From contig JBLDXI010000024.1 in the NCBI GenBank assembly GCA_047495785.1, forward strand, positions 1,488,001-1,552,000: DNA of 64,000 nucleotides, given 5' to 3'. Made by a program: the position numbers and the translations under genes. Positions 44,390 to 55,305 of this stretch are shown piece after piece (position 1 is the first letter of the stretch; every line of letters starts with the position of its first letter). The DNA comes from Lepidodermella squamata (lineage: Eukaryota; Gastrotricha). The notes beneath the pieces were generated by a model. It did not search any database and was not told the DNA's origin. It saw only the letters and a list, made by a program, of their open reading frames with translations.

Positions 44390-44531
44390 GTAAACTGGGG
44401 AGAGATTTTTTTCATGAATTTTTCCTTCTCATTTTCTTTTGTACTATAAACTTGTATGTTATATCTGTTGAATATTGCTGACTAGTTTGAATGAAATGAT
44501 GAAATAAAGATAATGCTATGCTATGCTATGA
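44390..44531 (+). repeat. LINE-like 3' tail with GCTAT tandem
   Basis: A 3'-UTR-like stretch (TTGTACTATAAACTTGTATG, then ATGAAATAAAGATAAT) ends in GCTATGCTATGCTATG. Non-LTR elements of the CR1/RTE kind often end in such short tandems. Probably a 5'-truncated copy. Confidence 0.35.
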
Positions 44532-44603
44532 CAATGTGTTCGTCATCAGCGTCCCTACTTGTGAAAAAAGAATAAAAAATTCGATATCCGAGCATCAAAA
44601 AAC

Positions 44604-44648
44604 GTGGGGGCAAAGAGTCGAACCTGAGGTTCACATACCATGTTTTCC
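44604..44648 (-). repeat. tRNA-like (SINE-like) repeat, second copy
   Basis: Shares order and spacing with the intronic repeat at 19294-19343 (GTGG, GCAAAG, TCGAACC, GAGG, GTTTTCC). Too degenerate to fold as a tRNA. Confidence 0.3.
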
Positions 44649-44679
44649 GTTTTGCGTTTGCATTTCATGTTCCTGCTTG

Positions 44680-44725
44680 CAGACTAAACAGAGGATGTTG
44701 AAATTGATTTGCTGCAGTACATCGG
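44680..44725 (+). promoter_or_regulatory. upstream block of R4
   Basis: GCAGACTAAACAGAGGATG and TTTGCTGCAGTA, 140-185 bp before the R4 start, matching the R3 block in opposite orientation. Confidence 0.5.
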
Positions 44726-44865
44726 TGACTGCGTAGCTTCATCTAAAAAACGGTTATGACGTGATCTTACGGAAAGCTATCCGGCGATTTGACTGATATA
44801 GTGCAACGGCCATTTTACAGCATTTTTACATTTTAGACCTGTCCTCAACACGTATTTTCGAAAAC

Positions 44866-47279
44866 ATGTCGCGAATATGGTACATTTACTTCACTCTGCT
44901 AGGATTTTCTACGCATGCGAACTGCCAGAATAAGAAATTCAACATATCGATGCTTCAAATGTTCCCCGTCACGCATAAAGCATGCACGCCAGCTGTGAAA
45001 ATCGCCATAGATAATGCCAACAACCGAAGTGACGTTCTGTCAGACTACAACATCATACAGGATTATCGCGATGAAGAAGGCTTTACACAAGGCTACGCCC
45101 CAGTCCGTGAACTCGTGAGATACGGCCGAATGTGGGAAAACAGACCAGATGACGGTCTCATTCGCGCGCCGATTTTCATCGGGCCCTTTTTCTCCATTGG
45201 TTGTAAACCATACGGGAAGCCGCTGAAATATTTCAACATAGTTGGAATATCTATCGCGTGTACTGCTCCATTTCTCGCTGATCACGTGACCTATCCGAAT
45301 CTCTACAATGTTCAGTCAAATGGAGAGCTCAACGCTATATCCTTGGTTCATTTCTTCAAAGACATCGGAAAGTGGTCGACTATAGGAATACTAACGCTGG
45401 CCAGCGCTCCAAACGACTATATTGCGGCAACATATGTCAACAGATACGCGCTGGAGAGCGGCATTCAGGTTCCAACTTTCAACATCGTCTTGTCATAACA
45501 GACGATGTGATCGATCAGCTACGATTTCATGACGTTCGTGTCGTTGTCGTCTATATCACTAATGAGCCTCTTTTGTGGCGATTCCTATGCAAGGCGTATT
45601 ACGCTGGAATCACAGGTGGAAAATACATCTTTTTTATGCCGAACACACTCGCTTTGGAACCGAACAACGTTTTTCCTTCAAATTTATGGGACAGCTGGTG
45701 CACGAAAGAAATCATAAGAACCCAGCTAGGGTACTCACTTTTTGTCGGTCCGGTCACTCAAGTAATGAATGATAGCAGGGTCAGCGAGTTAGGTTACAAC
45801 ACTACTTATTTCGAGGAGAGAATGACCGAAATCCTTAAGGTACCTCGATCTGCAACTGCAGGAACGTTGAAATACGTTTGCCACGATGCCACATTGATGG
45901 GGATATTCGCCATGCACGATGCCGATAATCGACTGAAACGAGACTTCAACATGTCGCTGCGAGATATGAATACGAATCCTGAATTGGTCATGAAAGTCGT
46001 GAATCAATCTGTACTTAATGTCAACATCTCTGGCCTGAGGGGCCAACTTCGTTTCAGCAAGCGAGGATACGCCGAGAATGATTTGATCGTCTATTCCTAC
46101 TATGATCCTAAAGGATACCGGAATAAGTTCGCTTCTGTTGAGGTTGACACCAGCCGAAACTACATGTTCTACGGTCGCTACAAAGTCTCCCCTCTCGAGC
46201 GGATGGATTGGGCTGCTTGGGAAAACGGCGGAAACCCACCAAGAGACGTTGCTTTTTCGATTTCGCTGGTACGAGAGGTCACTCCTGGGGTTGCAACAGC
46301 TGTCATAACTATTGCTGCCATCTTGACCTTGCTTCAACTCGGAATCATTTTCGTGACCATCAAGAACAGCGGGAAGCCAGAACTTGGCACATCTCCTTTC
46401 ATCAAAATAACCGGGTATGCTGGATGCATTGTGTTGAATGGGGCTGCAGTGGCGTTTTCAATGAAGACCAGCGTTGACAGTTTCGCTATTTCGATAACTC
46501 GACTTGTCTTGTTAGTGTTTTCGATGTCAATCGTTGTGGGCGTGGTTTCATTCCGAGCATTATTTCTGGCAAGGAAACTGCCGCCTCCGCCGAAACGTGT
46601 AAAAGTTAGGCGGAACGGCAAGGTTGTACATATGTTGGAAGTTGTTGGCTCTGAAACTTCCACTGGACAAGTTAGCCCAAACACAACGATGTATAGAACC
46701 AAATCGGACTCCAAGACAAACCGCACAATAAGGTCGGTTCACCCGAGTAGCCACGATTCTGCGAAAGTTAATGCGGTCGAGTTTGAAGCCAAGATCCAAA
46801 ATCGAACATTTCTGTGCACTTCAGCATTTATTTATGGTAGCATGTTGCTCCTGATCATTTGGCTTCTCTCTGATTCGTTCGCCTGTAAATTAATAGTCGC
46901 ACCACGAATTTACGACCCGATTACGGACACTTACTTCGAAATATCAGAAGTCGTTTGTTCTTCGACGCACGCAATTGCTTGGATGGCGAGCATCGCTGCT
47001 TTACACGTGTTGTTGTTGGCATTTTGTTCTTATCACGGCTACCGCGTGAAACAGGGCGTGAAACTTATGGTTAACCGTTGCTGCCGGGAAATTGGAGGAA
47101 TCGTAATTGGCCCGCTGAATGCTTTGTCATTGTTACTTTGCTCGGTATTGGTCATTTTTACGCTTCGAAGCCAATCTAGTCAGCATTGTGCCACGGCCTT
47201 CGCTTCACTCTTGCTATCACTCACTACTAGCCTAGCTCTCAGCTATTTCACGCTCAAGGGAATGATTGTTAAAACATGA
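44866..47279 (+). pseudogene. GABA-B-like class C GPCR, array copy R4, one frameshift
   Basis: The only plus-strand receptor. The first 210 codons (44866-45498) encode a normal signal peptide and half of the ligand domain, then end in a stop. The family frame resumes just after (from about 45495) and stays open for almost 600 codons to 47279. At 45491-45496 the sequence TTGTCATAA stands where all paralogues have TTG-GAC-ATA, a net loss of one base. No GT-AG pair explains it as an intron. The rest has all seven helices, the PPPPKR loop and the C-terminus TLKGMIVKT. The lack of other damage points to a very recent mutation, a polymorphic null or a sequencing error. Expressed as such, it would yield a secreted half ligand domain. 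Confidence 0.85.
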
Positions 47280-48129
47280 GCGTACCATTAGTAACAAAAT
47301 GTCCACCATTTGCCATAGGTAATGATTTCTTCGAGTGAAAAATTCGTTGTGCTAATTAAAAAGTCTTAGATCGATAAGCGTCTGATATAATTTGTCTTTT
47401 CAGTTCATTATTTTACTATTGTAATGTGAAAAGTACCCTTCATTTGATAATAAAGTATGCGGTTTTTTCTCGAGTTTTTTTAATTACTCCGTAACCGTGA
47501 TGAATTCTATAGCGGGCTTCACGAAAGCTGCTGTTTGGTGCTCAAATAAGGGACATTTTAACTGCCGACTGACATCGAAGTAACGCCAAATTGCCTCTCA
47601 GGCATTTTTACTGTACAAACATAATCGGAAACAGTTGCGCTGCGGCGGATCGAATAGGATAGCAAAGTGGCTGTCCATATTTAGCAGTTATGTTACGGCG
47701 ATTTCTTACAAATGATCAAATCAGTGAAGCTATAGGATTGTACTGCAGAGCGGCAGTACTGGAATTAGGTGCTATAACAAAAGAAACATAAGAAACAATC
47801 CACATTATAAAACCTCAAGAATAATGTCGAGTTGTCATCTTATGAAACCTCAAATCAAGATCAGAAGAATCTTTGACTACACTACTACTTTGACTACTTA
47901 TACTAGCACTGTATTATGGTGCATGTCAGTGTTTTTTCCTACTATTCTTTGTTGATATCTACATGATGACCTTTTCACATTGAATCTATTGTTCTAATCA
48001 TGCTTCTTTTTCAGCTGAGCTGTCCCACACCCCTTTGATATTAATGCTCATAAATTAATATATAAATAACACTGGGCCTTCACTTACTGAGCTAATGCTG
48101 ATCGAGGATTTAACTTATTTGTTGGTTCA
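47280..48129. other. intergenic, no gene seen
   Basis: 3' side of R4. It contains an AATAAA (47448) about 170 bp past the R4 stop. No ORF with family features. Confidence 0.45.
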
Positions 48130-48620
48130 TCTGCTTTCAAATTAAACGCCACCTCATGAATTTCGTCAATTTTCAATGCTTGATAAGTGAACAAAGCATT
48201 GGACCCTGCAAAGAAGAGAAAAGCCAATGCCACAGCTAGTTGTTGAGACGATGTATTACTCAGAGATAATAGGATGAGGAGGAGCCGAAATAACAGCTAA
48301 TTCATTGATTACAATCAGAAGGAGCAAGTTAAACTCGTTGCCCGCTGCCCCAGAACTTATCAATTCAATGCCGAAAATGCAAGATATTGCCAGCAGGAGG
48401 CTGTTGTTCCCCAGAAAACAACACTAGATGAGCGCATTTTCGCCAGGAAGATTTCAGAAAAATCACCGAATTCAGGATAGATAAGCCAGCCACCAGGAGA
48501 GAAATCCTAGCGTGCCAGAACTTGACCTCAAGGTCCAGGGTTACCGAATCTGCAGTGAAAAGAACGGCGGATATAGAGCAAACCAAGCATTAACATTACT
48601 AAGCATTTTCGAATGTTTGA
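48130..48620 (-). pseudogene. candidate relic of a divergent GABA-B-like receptor
   Basis: The minus strand encodes, in shifted frames, FWHARISLLVAGLSILNSVI (TM1-like, near 48500), then LLFRLLLILLSLSNTSSQQ and LAVALAFLFFAGSNALFTYQ (about 48300-48190). The latter parallels the TM6-TM7 end of the array (LLLCAVLIIFTLQTQSSQHS and the last helix). Stops and frame changes interrupt it, and the TM3-TM5 part is not seen. Similarity is by pattern only, so this is tentative. Confidence 0.3.
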
Positions 48621-49069
48621 GATCACCATGTTGACGACATTTAGCTATTTTAACTAAAGAAAATATTATAAAACCTGATAGAAGTGATGCAGCAACTATA
48701 GAAGCGGCAAAAACACTTTGTGGAACGGTTTCTCTTTTCTAGGATAACAGCGTGTTCGGAAGAATACTTGGGCGGTTATTCATTATCTGTACTTGCGATG
48801 AATTTGGCGTCAGATTATTATTTATTTATTTATTTAAGAGCCATTCATCCGTTTTTAGAAAAAGTTGGAAAGCTCAGCTGTAAAAACAGACAATGGATTA
48901 GTTAGGTTCGATTTAAACTGTACACAAGATTAGATAGTTATAAAACATCATGTAACTTATAAGTATAAAAAAAGAAGATAGCTCAACAAAGAAAACAATT
49001 GTGATGAATGTTGGTTTGTAGCAGGATCAATATACAAATATAAAATGCAAATGCTCTTGTCTTCTGGTT
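48621..49069. other. intergenic, no gene seen
   Basis: AT-rich with a short TTTATTTATTTATTTA run at 48818. Nothing else is supported. Confidence 0.4.
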
Positions 49070-50060
49070 TCAGGCGACGGTATTTGAGGTAAGTTCTTTT
49101 TGCTGTGTTAGCAGGTGACGGTAGACCAAGTTTCTGCATTGGTCGGCAGTTTTGGATGTGCGGATGTGGTCGGGGAGAGAATTCCAAAATACCGATCCAT
49201 GGTGAGCCAAACACCGATCCATGATCGCTGACTTAGTCCTGGGCACCTCTAGGATGTTTGAGAGTTCTTTGAGGGCGTTTTGTTTGCGGCTAGAAGCCAT
49301 TGGTGCGGTTCGAAGTTTGAAGAAGTTGGCTTTGGCTACCGGGGCCTCACCATTAATGCAGCGCCAGATCAGTGTTGCCAGGTGAACTTTTCGTTTTCCG
49401 TCGAGATCTAGCCATCCGAGTTTTTGTCTGAGCGGTGCTGGGTCCGCGTTCATCGGAGCGTGGCAAATGATTCTTACGGCCTGGTCTTGGCGACGTTGTA
49501 GTTTGCCAAGTTGCAGTTGTATTTGAGAGTCTTTCGATCAAGGTATTTAGCAGCGATCCTCAGTCCGAGTAAGCCACTACGTGATTTTTTTTTCACCCCC
49601 CCCCTTAAATGTTCCTAAAATAATTTATTGTCAAGAGTAAACCCCAAGACTTTGAGTGATGACGTTGTTCGGATCAAGCAGCCGTCAATTTTGATTTTGA
49701 ATTTAGGTGGGGAAGTGGTGTTGTAGTCAGTTGGCAAAACAATCATCTGCAATTTTTTCCCGTTTACCATTAGACTGTTCGCTGCTCGCCAGACACTCAA
49801 TTGATCAATGTCGTACTGAAGCTCCTGTTACATAATCATCATTTCCGAGTCAAGTTGTATTCATTGCTTGTTGGACAGTCCCAATCAACGCCATCAAACC
49901 GCTCGATGTCCAATAAGAGATTGTGACCAGATCGGTGACGAATTCTCCCGTTGAAGTGTACTTGTGTCTATTTGTTCGAACCGCGTTAAGACTATTGGCC
50001 ACTTCCTGCCGGTTGAGCCCATGGTCATCGTTCTGCTCAAATGTGTTTAGCACTTGTAAA
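49070..50060 (-). pseudogene. LINE reverse transcriptase relic (C-terminal part)
   Basis: On the minus strand, SVWRAANSLMVNGKKLQMIV and LKVLGFTLDNKLF (49615-49800) match the end of the RT palm/thumb of CR1/Jockey-like LINEs. LRQKLGWLDLDGKRKVHLAT, INGEAPVAK and VFWNSLPDHIR (49070-49453) match the conserved region after the RT. The pieces are in different frames, broken around a poly-C run near 49600. The catalytic YADD region is absent. A decayed, 5'-truncated copy. Confidence 0.75.
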
Positions 50061-50329
50061 GGCGCGGGTTTTCAGCACACCGAAGAATCATAGTCGAATA
50101 TCACTCTCAAGAAGTCAGCATTCTCAACAGCAACTTAATATCGGAAATGAGCACGCTGTCGAACAAAGCATGCATAACATCGACCTTTCAAAATTTGTTA
50201 TAAGATTAATGCAGAAAAAAGTTGACGGTAAATTTGTATTGCCTCTTGCCTCACTCGCCTTACTGAAAACAAGAAATTGTTTCATCTCCCCCATCTTTTC
50301 GCGGCTGCTCTATTGAAATTTGACTCAGT

Positions 50330-50985
50330 TTTCCGAATTTTTTACAATTTTATTTTTTTTTTAATTTACGATCGTAATTCCTGAACATTTCATTGTGGTT
50401 TAGCACTTTGATAAAAAGGTATTCAGCGGATATTCCAGGACATTCAGCGGATTTTATTTAAAACAATCTACGGCTTTCGAGAAAGATTAAGCTTGGCACC
50501 CAGCTTAATGTGGATAACAATTGCCGTTATAGTTTGGACGTTTGCGAGAGGTGAAGGAGAATAATGAGACAAACGATTCCAACCAACCGGATCCATATCG
50601 TAGCGACGGTACTACCGGGGAGCTCTATGAGCGTGCAGCGTGTTTCATCTATAAAGATTCAGTCAGATGTGTCTCACTAGTTTTAGTTTTAAACTAGGCA
50701 AGTACTACGCAAAGAAATAATCATCATATAACGATTTTAGCTATAAGGGGCCAATTGAATAATTCCTGAACTACGAATGCCATTGTTATTCAGTGTTGAC
50801 TTCGCCTGATTGACTTCGTGGGCCCTTGAATACAATGAAGAACGAAGTGTCCTTTAACTTCAACGTAATTTAACGACGCTAACGATGTGTAAGGAAGACG
50901 ACTATCGATATCAATATGTATGAAAGGTTGCACGCTAGAAACGAAATCGTAGTATTGCCTTTACGCCTAGAAGTATCGCTAATAA
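50330..50985. other. 3' flank of R5, homologous to R2/R3 flanks
   Basis: From about 50450 the sequence parallels 34820-35060 and 40770-41010 (TTTATTTAAAACAATCT, ATGTGGATAACAA, GTTTGCGAGAGG, TGAGCGTGC). More diverged than the R2-R3 pair, so R5 split off earlier. Confidence 0.5.
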
Positions 50986-53409
50986 TTAAACAAGCAATCG
51001 GGCTTTTACGATAATGTCTTTAAGCGTGAAATAGCTTAGAGCTAGACTCGTAGAGAGAGATAGCAAGAGCGCAACGAAGGCTGTGGCTGAATGCTGACTA
51101 GATTGGTTTTGCAGAGTGAAAATAATCAGCGCACAACACAAGAACAGCGACAACGCATTCAGTGGACCAATAACAATGCCACCGATCTCCTGACAGCAGC
51201 TATTAACCAGAAGTTTCATGCCCTGTTTTACACGATAGCCTTGATAAGAACAGAATGCCAACATCGCAACGTGCAAAGCAGCCAAGGTTGCCGTCCACGC
51301 AATTGCGTGAGGCGAAGAACAAACGACTTCTGATATTTCGAAATAAGTGTCCGTAACGAGGTCATAATTCTTAATTCGTGATGCGACAAAAGGATAACAG
51401 GCAAACGAATCAGAGAGGAACCAAATGATCAGGAGCGACATGCATCCTACAATGAAGATTAAAGTGGCTAGTAATGTTCGCTTTTGGATTCCGGCTTCGA
51501 ACTCAACAGCTGGATCCTTCGCGGTATTACCGTGACTGCCTGGGGATACCAACATTATTGTCCGGCTTGGTTGTGCGTCCACTTTCGTCGTTTTTTTTGC
51601 GGTAACTTGTCTCGCAGAGGTATCAGGTGCCATAACTGTCAACATGTTCATAGTTTTCCCATTATGCATAATTTTCACACGTTTCGGTGGAGGCGGCAGT
51701 TTCCTTGCCAGAAAAAATGCTCGGAATGAAACCACGCCCACAACGATTGACATCGAAAACACTAACAAGACAAGTCGAGTTATCGAAATAGCGAAACTGT
51801 CAACGCTGGTCTTCATTGAAAACGCCACTGCAGCCCCGTTCAGCATAATGCATCCAGTATACGCGGCTATTTTTATGAGAGGAGATGTGCCAAGTTCTGG
51901 TTTTCCTTTGTTCTTGATGGTCACGAAAATAATTCCGAGTTGAAACAAAGTCAAGATGGCAGCAATGGTTGCAACAGCTGTTGCAACTTCAGGAGTAACC
52001 TCTCGAGTCAGTGAAACTGAAAACGCAACATCCCTCGGTGGGTTTCCGCCATTTTCCCAAGCAGCCCAATCCATCGGCTCGAGGGGGTAGACTTTATAGC
52101 GGCCATAGAACATGTAATTTCGGCTAGTATCAACCTCAACAGAAGCGAACTTGTTGCGATACCCACTGGGATCGTAGTATGAATAGATCATCAAATCATT
52201 CTCAGAGTAGCCCCGCTTGCTGAAACGAAGTTGACCTCTCAAGCCAGATATGTTGACATTCAGTACAGATTGATTCACGACTTTCATGACCAATTCGGGA
52301 TTCGTGTTAATGTCTCGCAACGACATGTTGAATTCTCGCTTCAGTCGATTATCAGCGTCGTGCATCGCGTATATCCCCATCAAAGTGGCATCATGGCAGA
52401 CGTATTTCAATGACCCTGGAGTTGCAGATCGAGGTACTTTCAAAATCTCAAACATTTTCTCCTCGAAATATGTGGTGTTGTAGCCTAGCTCGCTCACTCT
52501 GCTGTCATCGATGACCTGAGTTATCGGTCCGATAAATAAAGCGAAATTAAACTGGATTCGCAGGATTTCTCTAGTACACCAACTGTCGAGTAAGTTTTCT
52601 GGCTTGATGTTGTTTGGTTCCCCTGCCAAGGAATTTGACATGAAGAAAATATATCGCTGACCGGTGATTCCAGCGTAATAAGCTTTGCAGAGAAAACGCC
52701 ACAAAAGAGGCTCGGTGGAGACGTAAACAACAAGGACTCGAACGTCATGAAATAGAAGCTCAGTGATCACATCGTCGGTTATGTCCAAGACAATGTTGAA
52801 AGTTGGAACTTTAATGCCGCTCTCCAGCGCGTATCTGTTGACGAATGTTGCGGATATATAGTCGTTCGGAGAGCTGGCCAGCGTTAGGATTCCTATAGTC
52901 GACCACTTCCCAATGTCTTTGAAGAAATGAACTAACGATATAGCGTTGAGCTCTCCATTTGACTGAACATTGTAGAGATTCGGATAGGTCACGTGATCAG
53001 CGAGAAATGGAGCGGAACATGCGATGGCAAGCCCGACCATGTTGAAGTATTTCAGCGGCTTCCCATATGGTTTACAACCAATGGAGAAAAATGGCCCGAG
53101 AAAAATCGGCGAGCGGATTAGACCGTCATCTGGTCTGTTTTCCCACATTCGTCCGTATCTCACGAGTTCGCGAACTGGTGCGTAGCCAACCGCGAATCCT
53201 TCTTCATCGCGATAGTCCGGTACGATGTTGTAGTCAGGCAGAATGTCACTTCGGTTGTTAACGTGATCTATTGCGATTTTCACAGCTGGCGGGCATCCTA
53301 TATGTCTAATGGGGAACACCTGCAGCATCGATATGTTGAATTTCTTCATCTGACAACTCACATGAGTTGAAAACAGCAGAACCAAGAAAATGCAATTTAT
53401 TGCCGACAT
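50986..53409 (-). CDS. GABA-B-like class C GPCR, array copy R5
   Basis: Intronless, 807 aa from the Met at 53409 (MSAINCIFLVLLFSTHVSC); a Met nine codons upstream is possible. Ligand domain and seven helices as in the other copies. Distinct points: MKKFNISMLQVFPIRH at the domain start, the only GYSENDLMIYSYYDPSGYR segment, a shortened TM3-TM4 loop (VMAPDTSARQVTAKKTTK) and C-terminus KDIIVKARLLV. The ligand-domain stretch LAGEPNNIKPENLLDSWCTR groups with R1 and R6, whereas the region after TM1 includes features of R2/R3, again a mosaic. The reading frame is intact and the conserved upstream element is present. Confidence 0.9.
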   Translation of the reverse strand: MSAINCIFLVLLFSTHVSCQMKKFNISMLQVFPIRHIGCPPAVKIAIDHVNNRSDILPDYNIVPDYRDEEGFAVGYAPVRELVRYGRMWENRPDDGLIRSPIFLGPFFSIGCKPYGKPLKYFNMVGLAIACSAPFLADHVTYPNLYNVQSNGELNAISLVHFFKDIGKWSTIGILTLASSPNDYISATFVNRYALESGIKVPTFNIVLDITDDVITELLFHDVRVLVVYVSTEPLLWRFLCKAYYAGITGQRYIFFMSNSLAGEPNNIKPENLLDSWCTREILRIQFNFALFIGPITQVIDDSRVSELGYNTTYFEEKMFEILKVPRSATPGSLKYVCHDATLMGIYAMHDADNRLKREFNMSLRDINTNPELVMKVVNQSVLNVNISGLRGQLRFSKRGYSENDLMIYSYYDPSGYRNKFASVEVDTSRNYMFYGRYKVYPLEPMDWAAWENGGNPPRDVAFSVSLTREVTPEVATAVATIAAILTLFQLGIIFVTIKNKGKPELGTSPLIKIAAYTGCIMLNGAAVAFSMKTSVDSFAISITRLVLLVFSMSIVVGVVSFRAFFLARKLPPPPKRVKIMHNGKTMNMLTVMAPDTSARQVTAKKTTKVDAQPSRTIMLVSPGSHGNTAKDPAVEFEAGIQKRTLLATLIFIVGCMSLLIIWFLSDSFACYPFVASRIKNYDLVTDTYFEISEVVCSSPHAIAWTATLAALHVAMLAFCSYQGYRVKQGMKLLVNSCCQEIGGIVIGPLNALSLFLCCALIIFTLQNQSSQHSATAFVALLLSLSTSLALSYFTLKDIIVKARLLV

Positions 53410-53559
53410 TTGCCTGAAAGTATACCTTGAAGGCAAGTCAACATTTCAAATTGATGCTTTGAGTTATTAGGTGACCTCATCGCTGCACTCGGATTTTTAA
53501 TTTATTCTTTTTAGACGGCACCAGGGAGGGGGTTTAGTTTATTATCATGTCGTTATTTC

Positions 53560-53640
53560 AAAGATATTGTCCATCTGCCGAAATTGCATCGCACAGGAAG
53601 GGGTCCAATATCCTCAAAGGAAATCCGTCTCGTCATTATT
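53560..53640 (-). promoter_or_regulatory. conserved upstream element of R5
   Basis: GATATTGTCCA, then AGGAAGGGGTCCAATATCCT and AAAGGAAATCCG, about 190-220 bp before the start. Same order as in R1, R2 and R6, with more substitutions. Confidence 0.45.
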
Positions 53641-53997
53641 TCAAGCAAGAATTATATACATTAGGAAGAAATAGGGTTTATTAGCTATTAGGCGACTATT
53701 AGACCACGGACATTCAAATTAAATATTCACGGACTCTCAAATTAATTCCTTCATTTGTAATTAAAGGGTAATTTGATGTTTGAGGGTCCGTGAGCTATCA
53801 AGTATAGGAATTTTCGTCAATCGCAATTAGTCGCGATTGAATCGGAGCGAATATTTCTCTAAGTTAGGGCGGTTTGCAAATGTACGCGCGATGATATTAC
53901 AACATGGGGAAGAAGTGAGAAGTTCAAGTCGTTGGACCAAAGTGGATTGATTTTAAATATTATATTCCATGTGAGTACCGTCATTTGGGGCAAAATG

Positions 53998-54376
53998 AAC
54001 CTTTGGGGCTAATTGGCCAAAAATTGAGGTTTTCACATCTTTATCGATGGCTCAAAAACAACCAACTTTACAAAACTTTACGGGGACGATTATCAACAAG
54101 CTTCCTACAAGCCTGCAAATTTTCAGTCAGGTATGTCCCGAAATGAGGTCACAGCATGTTGTTGCACAGAGGTGAGTTTAGGGAGGAAAAAATGACCCCT
54201 TTTAATTGAATTACCTGGAGCCAATCACGCGGTTTGATGTTCAGATGAAATTTTTTCCTTCTACCTTTTTCGTCGTAGATGACAGCAAAAAAAACCGCGA
54301 CCTCACAGGTATGTCTATATGATTGAAGCCAAATTACCCCATTGAAAACTCAATAATGGGGGCTAATTGGCCACCC
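53998..54376. repeat. direct repeats flanking a short non-coding segment
   Basis: TTGGGGCTAATTGGCCA (54005-54021) and TGGGGGCTAATTGGCCA (54358-54374) are near-identical direct repeats about 350 bp apart, next to the MULE relic. Either the ends of a small element or part of the MULE. No ORF between them. Confidence 0.35.
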
Positions 54377-54483
54377 TTATCCTTATAATGGGTTTTTAGA
54401 TAAATGGCCTAAGAATAATAATAAATTTCAATTTTTTACACAACCTGACAAAGATGAAAAAAGCACGCCAAAATCATCGCATT

Positions 54484-54840
54484 AGGCTACGTTGCTGCTA
54501 TGTATTGCTGCAATTGCGGCTTGCTCGAAGTCGAGCGTAACTTGATCGAAGTACAAGTCAGGTAATAACAGCCGCAGATTGTGAAACAACTTGTCGTAGA
54601 TCGGCCCGGCCTTGCAGGGGAGAAGGGCGTAAGCAACAGGGAACTGGGCGCCATCGGTAAAGTGTATACCTGGCTGAAGAGAGTTGGAGAAATCCAGAAT
54701 GTCCCATCCCCGGACATGCGGCTACACTCCTTCAACAGCTCAAGATTTCTGCGAGTTCCGAAGCAGATAATGCGGTCCTCGTCCTTGGTGTCGAATAACA
54801 CGAAGAAAAATTTGAAGAAAAATAACAAATAAAGGCAAAA
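54484..54840 (-). pseudogene. MULE (Mutator-like) transposase fragment
   Basis: The minus strand encodes MSGDGTFWISPTLFSQVYT, and after a frame change FPVAYALLPCKAGPIYDKLF and YFDQVTLDFEQAAIAAIHSS. These are the DGTF, YALLP-x-K and DFE-x-A motifs of the MULE transposase core. Upstream, FVLFDTKDEDRIICFGTRRN also matches the family. The frameshift between QVYT and FTDGAQF and the missing C-terminal half make it inactive. Confidence 0.8.
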
Positions 54841-55002
54841 AAATTCAAAATTCAAATTATCTTACCTGGGCAGTTTTTAGTTTGTTTTCACTGGTTCGTT
54901 TGTTTTGAATATGCGACAGCAGCGCCAGGTTTTGTTGCCCCTGTCCTTCTGTGAGTATGACGTTCGGTTTTCATATCCTCGATAGACAAGATGGTCCGCA
55001 CC

Positions 55003-55305
55003 TTAATTACTAGGGATTAGCGTCGGCGTATCGAAGTCTACAACAGCACGGCCAGGTGCAAGAGCCCAATCGGCCACAGCCGTAACAAACAGATTCGGCC
55101 CCTGTTTTACAACATCGCGTTTCAATCGCCGTTTTGAATTATTAGCAGTTGTAGTAGTCGTAGTAGTCGTAGTCGTCGTAGATGCGGCAGTATCATCAAC
55201 ATTCAAAATTACTTCGTCAACAACAACTCGCGGAAAAATAGCTGCTGGAGGCAACGGTGGTAGTGGCGGCGGCGCTTGATCGTGGGAAATGTCACCGGCA
55301 AACAA
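55003..55305 (-). other. 100-aa ORF with poly-Thr and poly-Pro, doubtful
   Basis: The frame is driven by a GTA/GTC trinucleotide run that encodes 11 Thr and by a Pro-rich start. No family recognised and no signal peptide. It could be an exon of a lost gene or of the MULE cargo, but chance is as likely. Confidence 0.15.

Noticed and set aside
45485-45500. Intron explaining the R4 frame change
   Set aside because: No GT-AG pair restores the frame without removing conserved residues, and no paralogue has an intron here.
50041-50316. 91-aa plus-strand ORF
   Set aside because: No family features; overlaps the LINE relic region and AT-rich flank.
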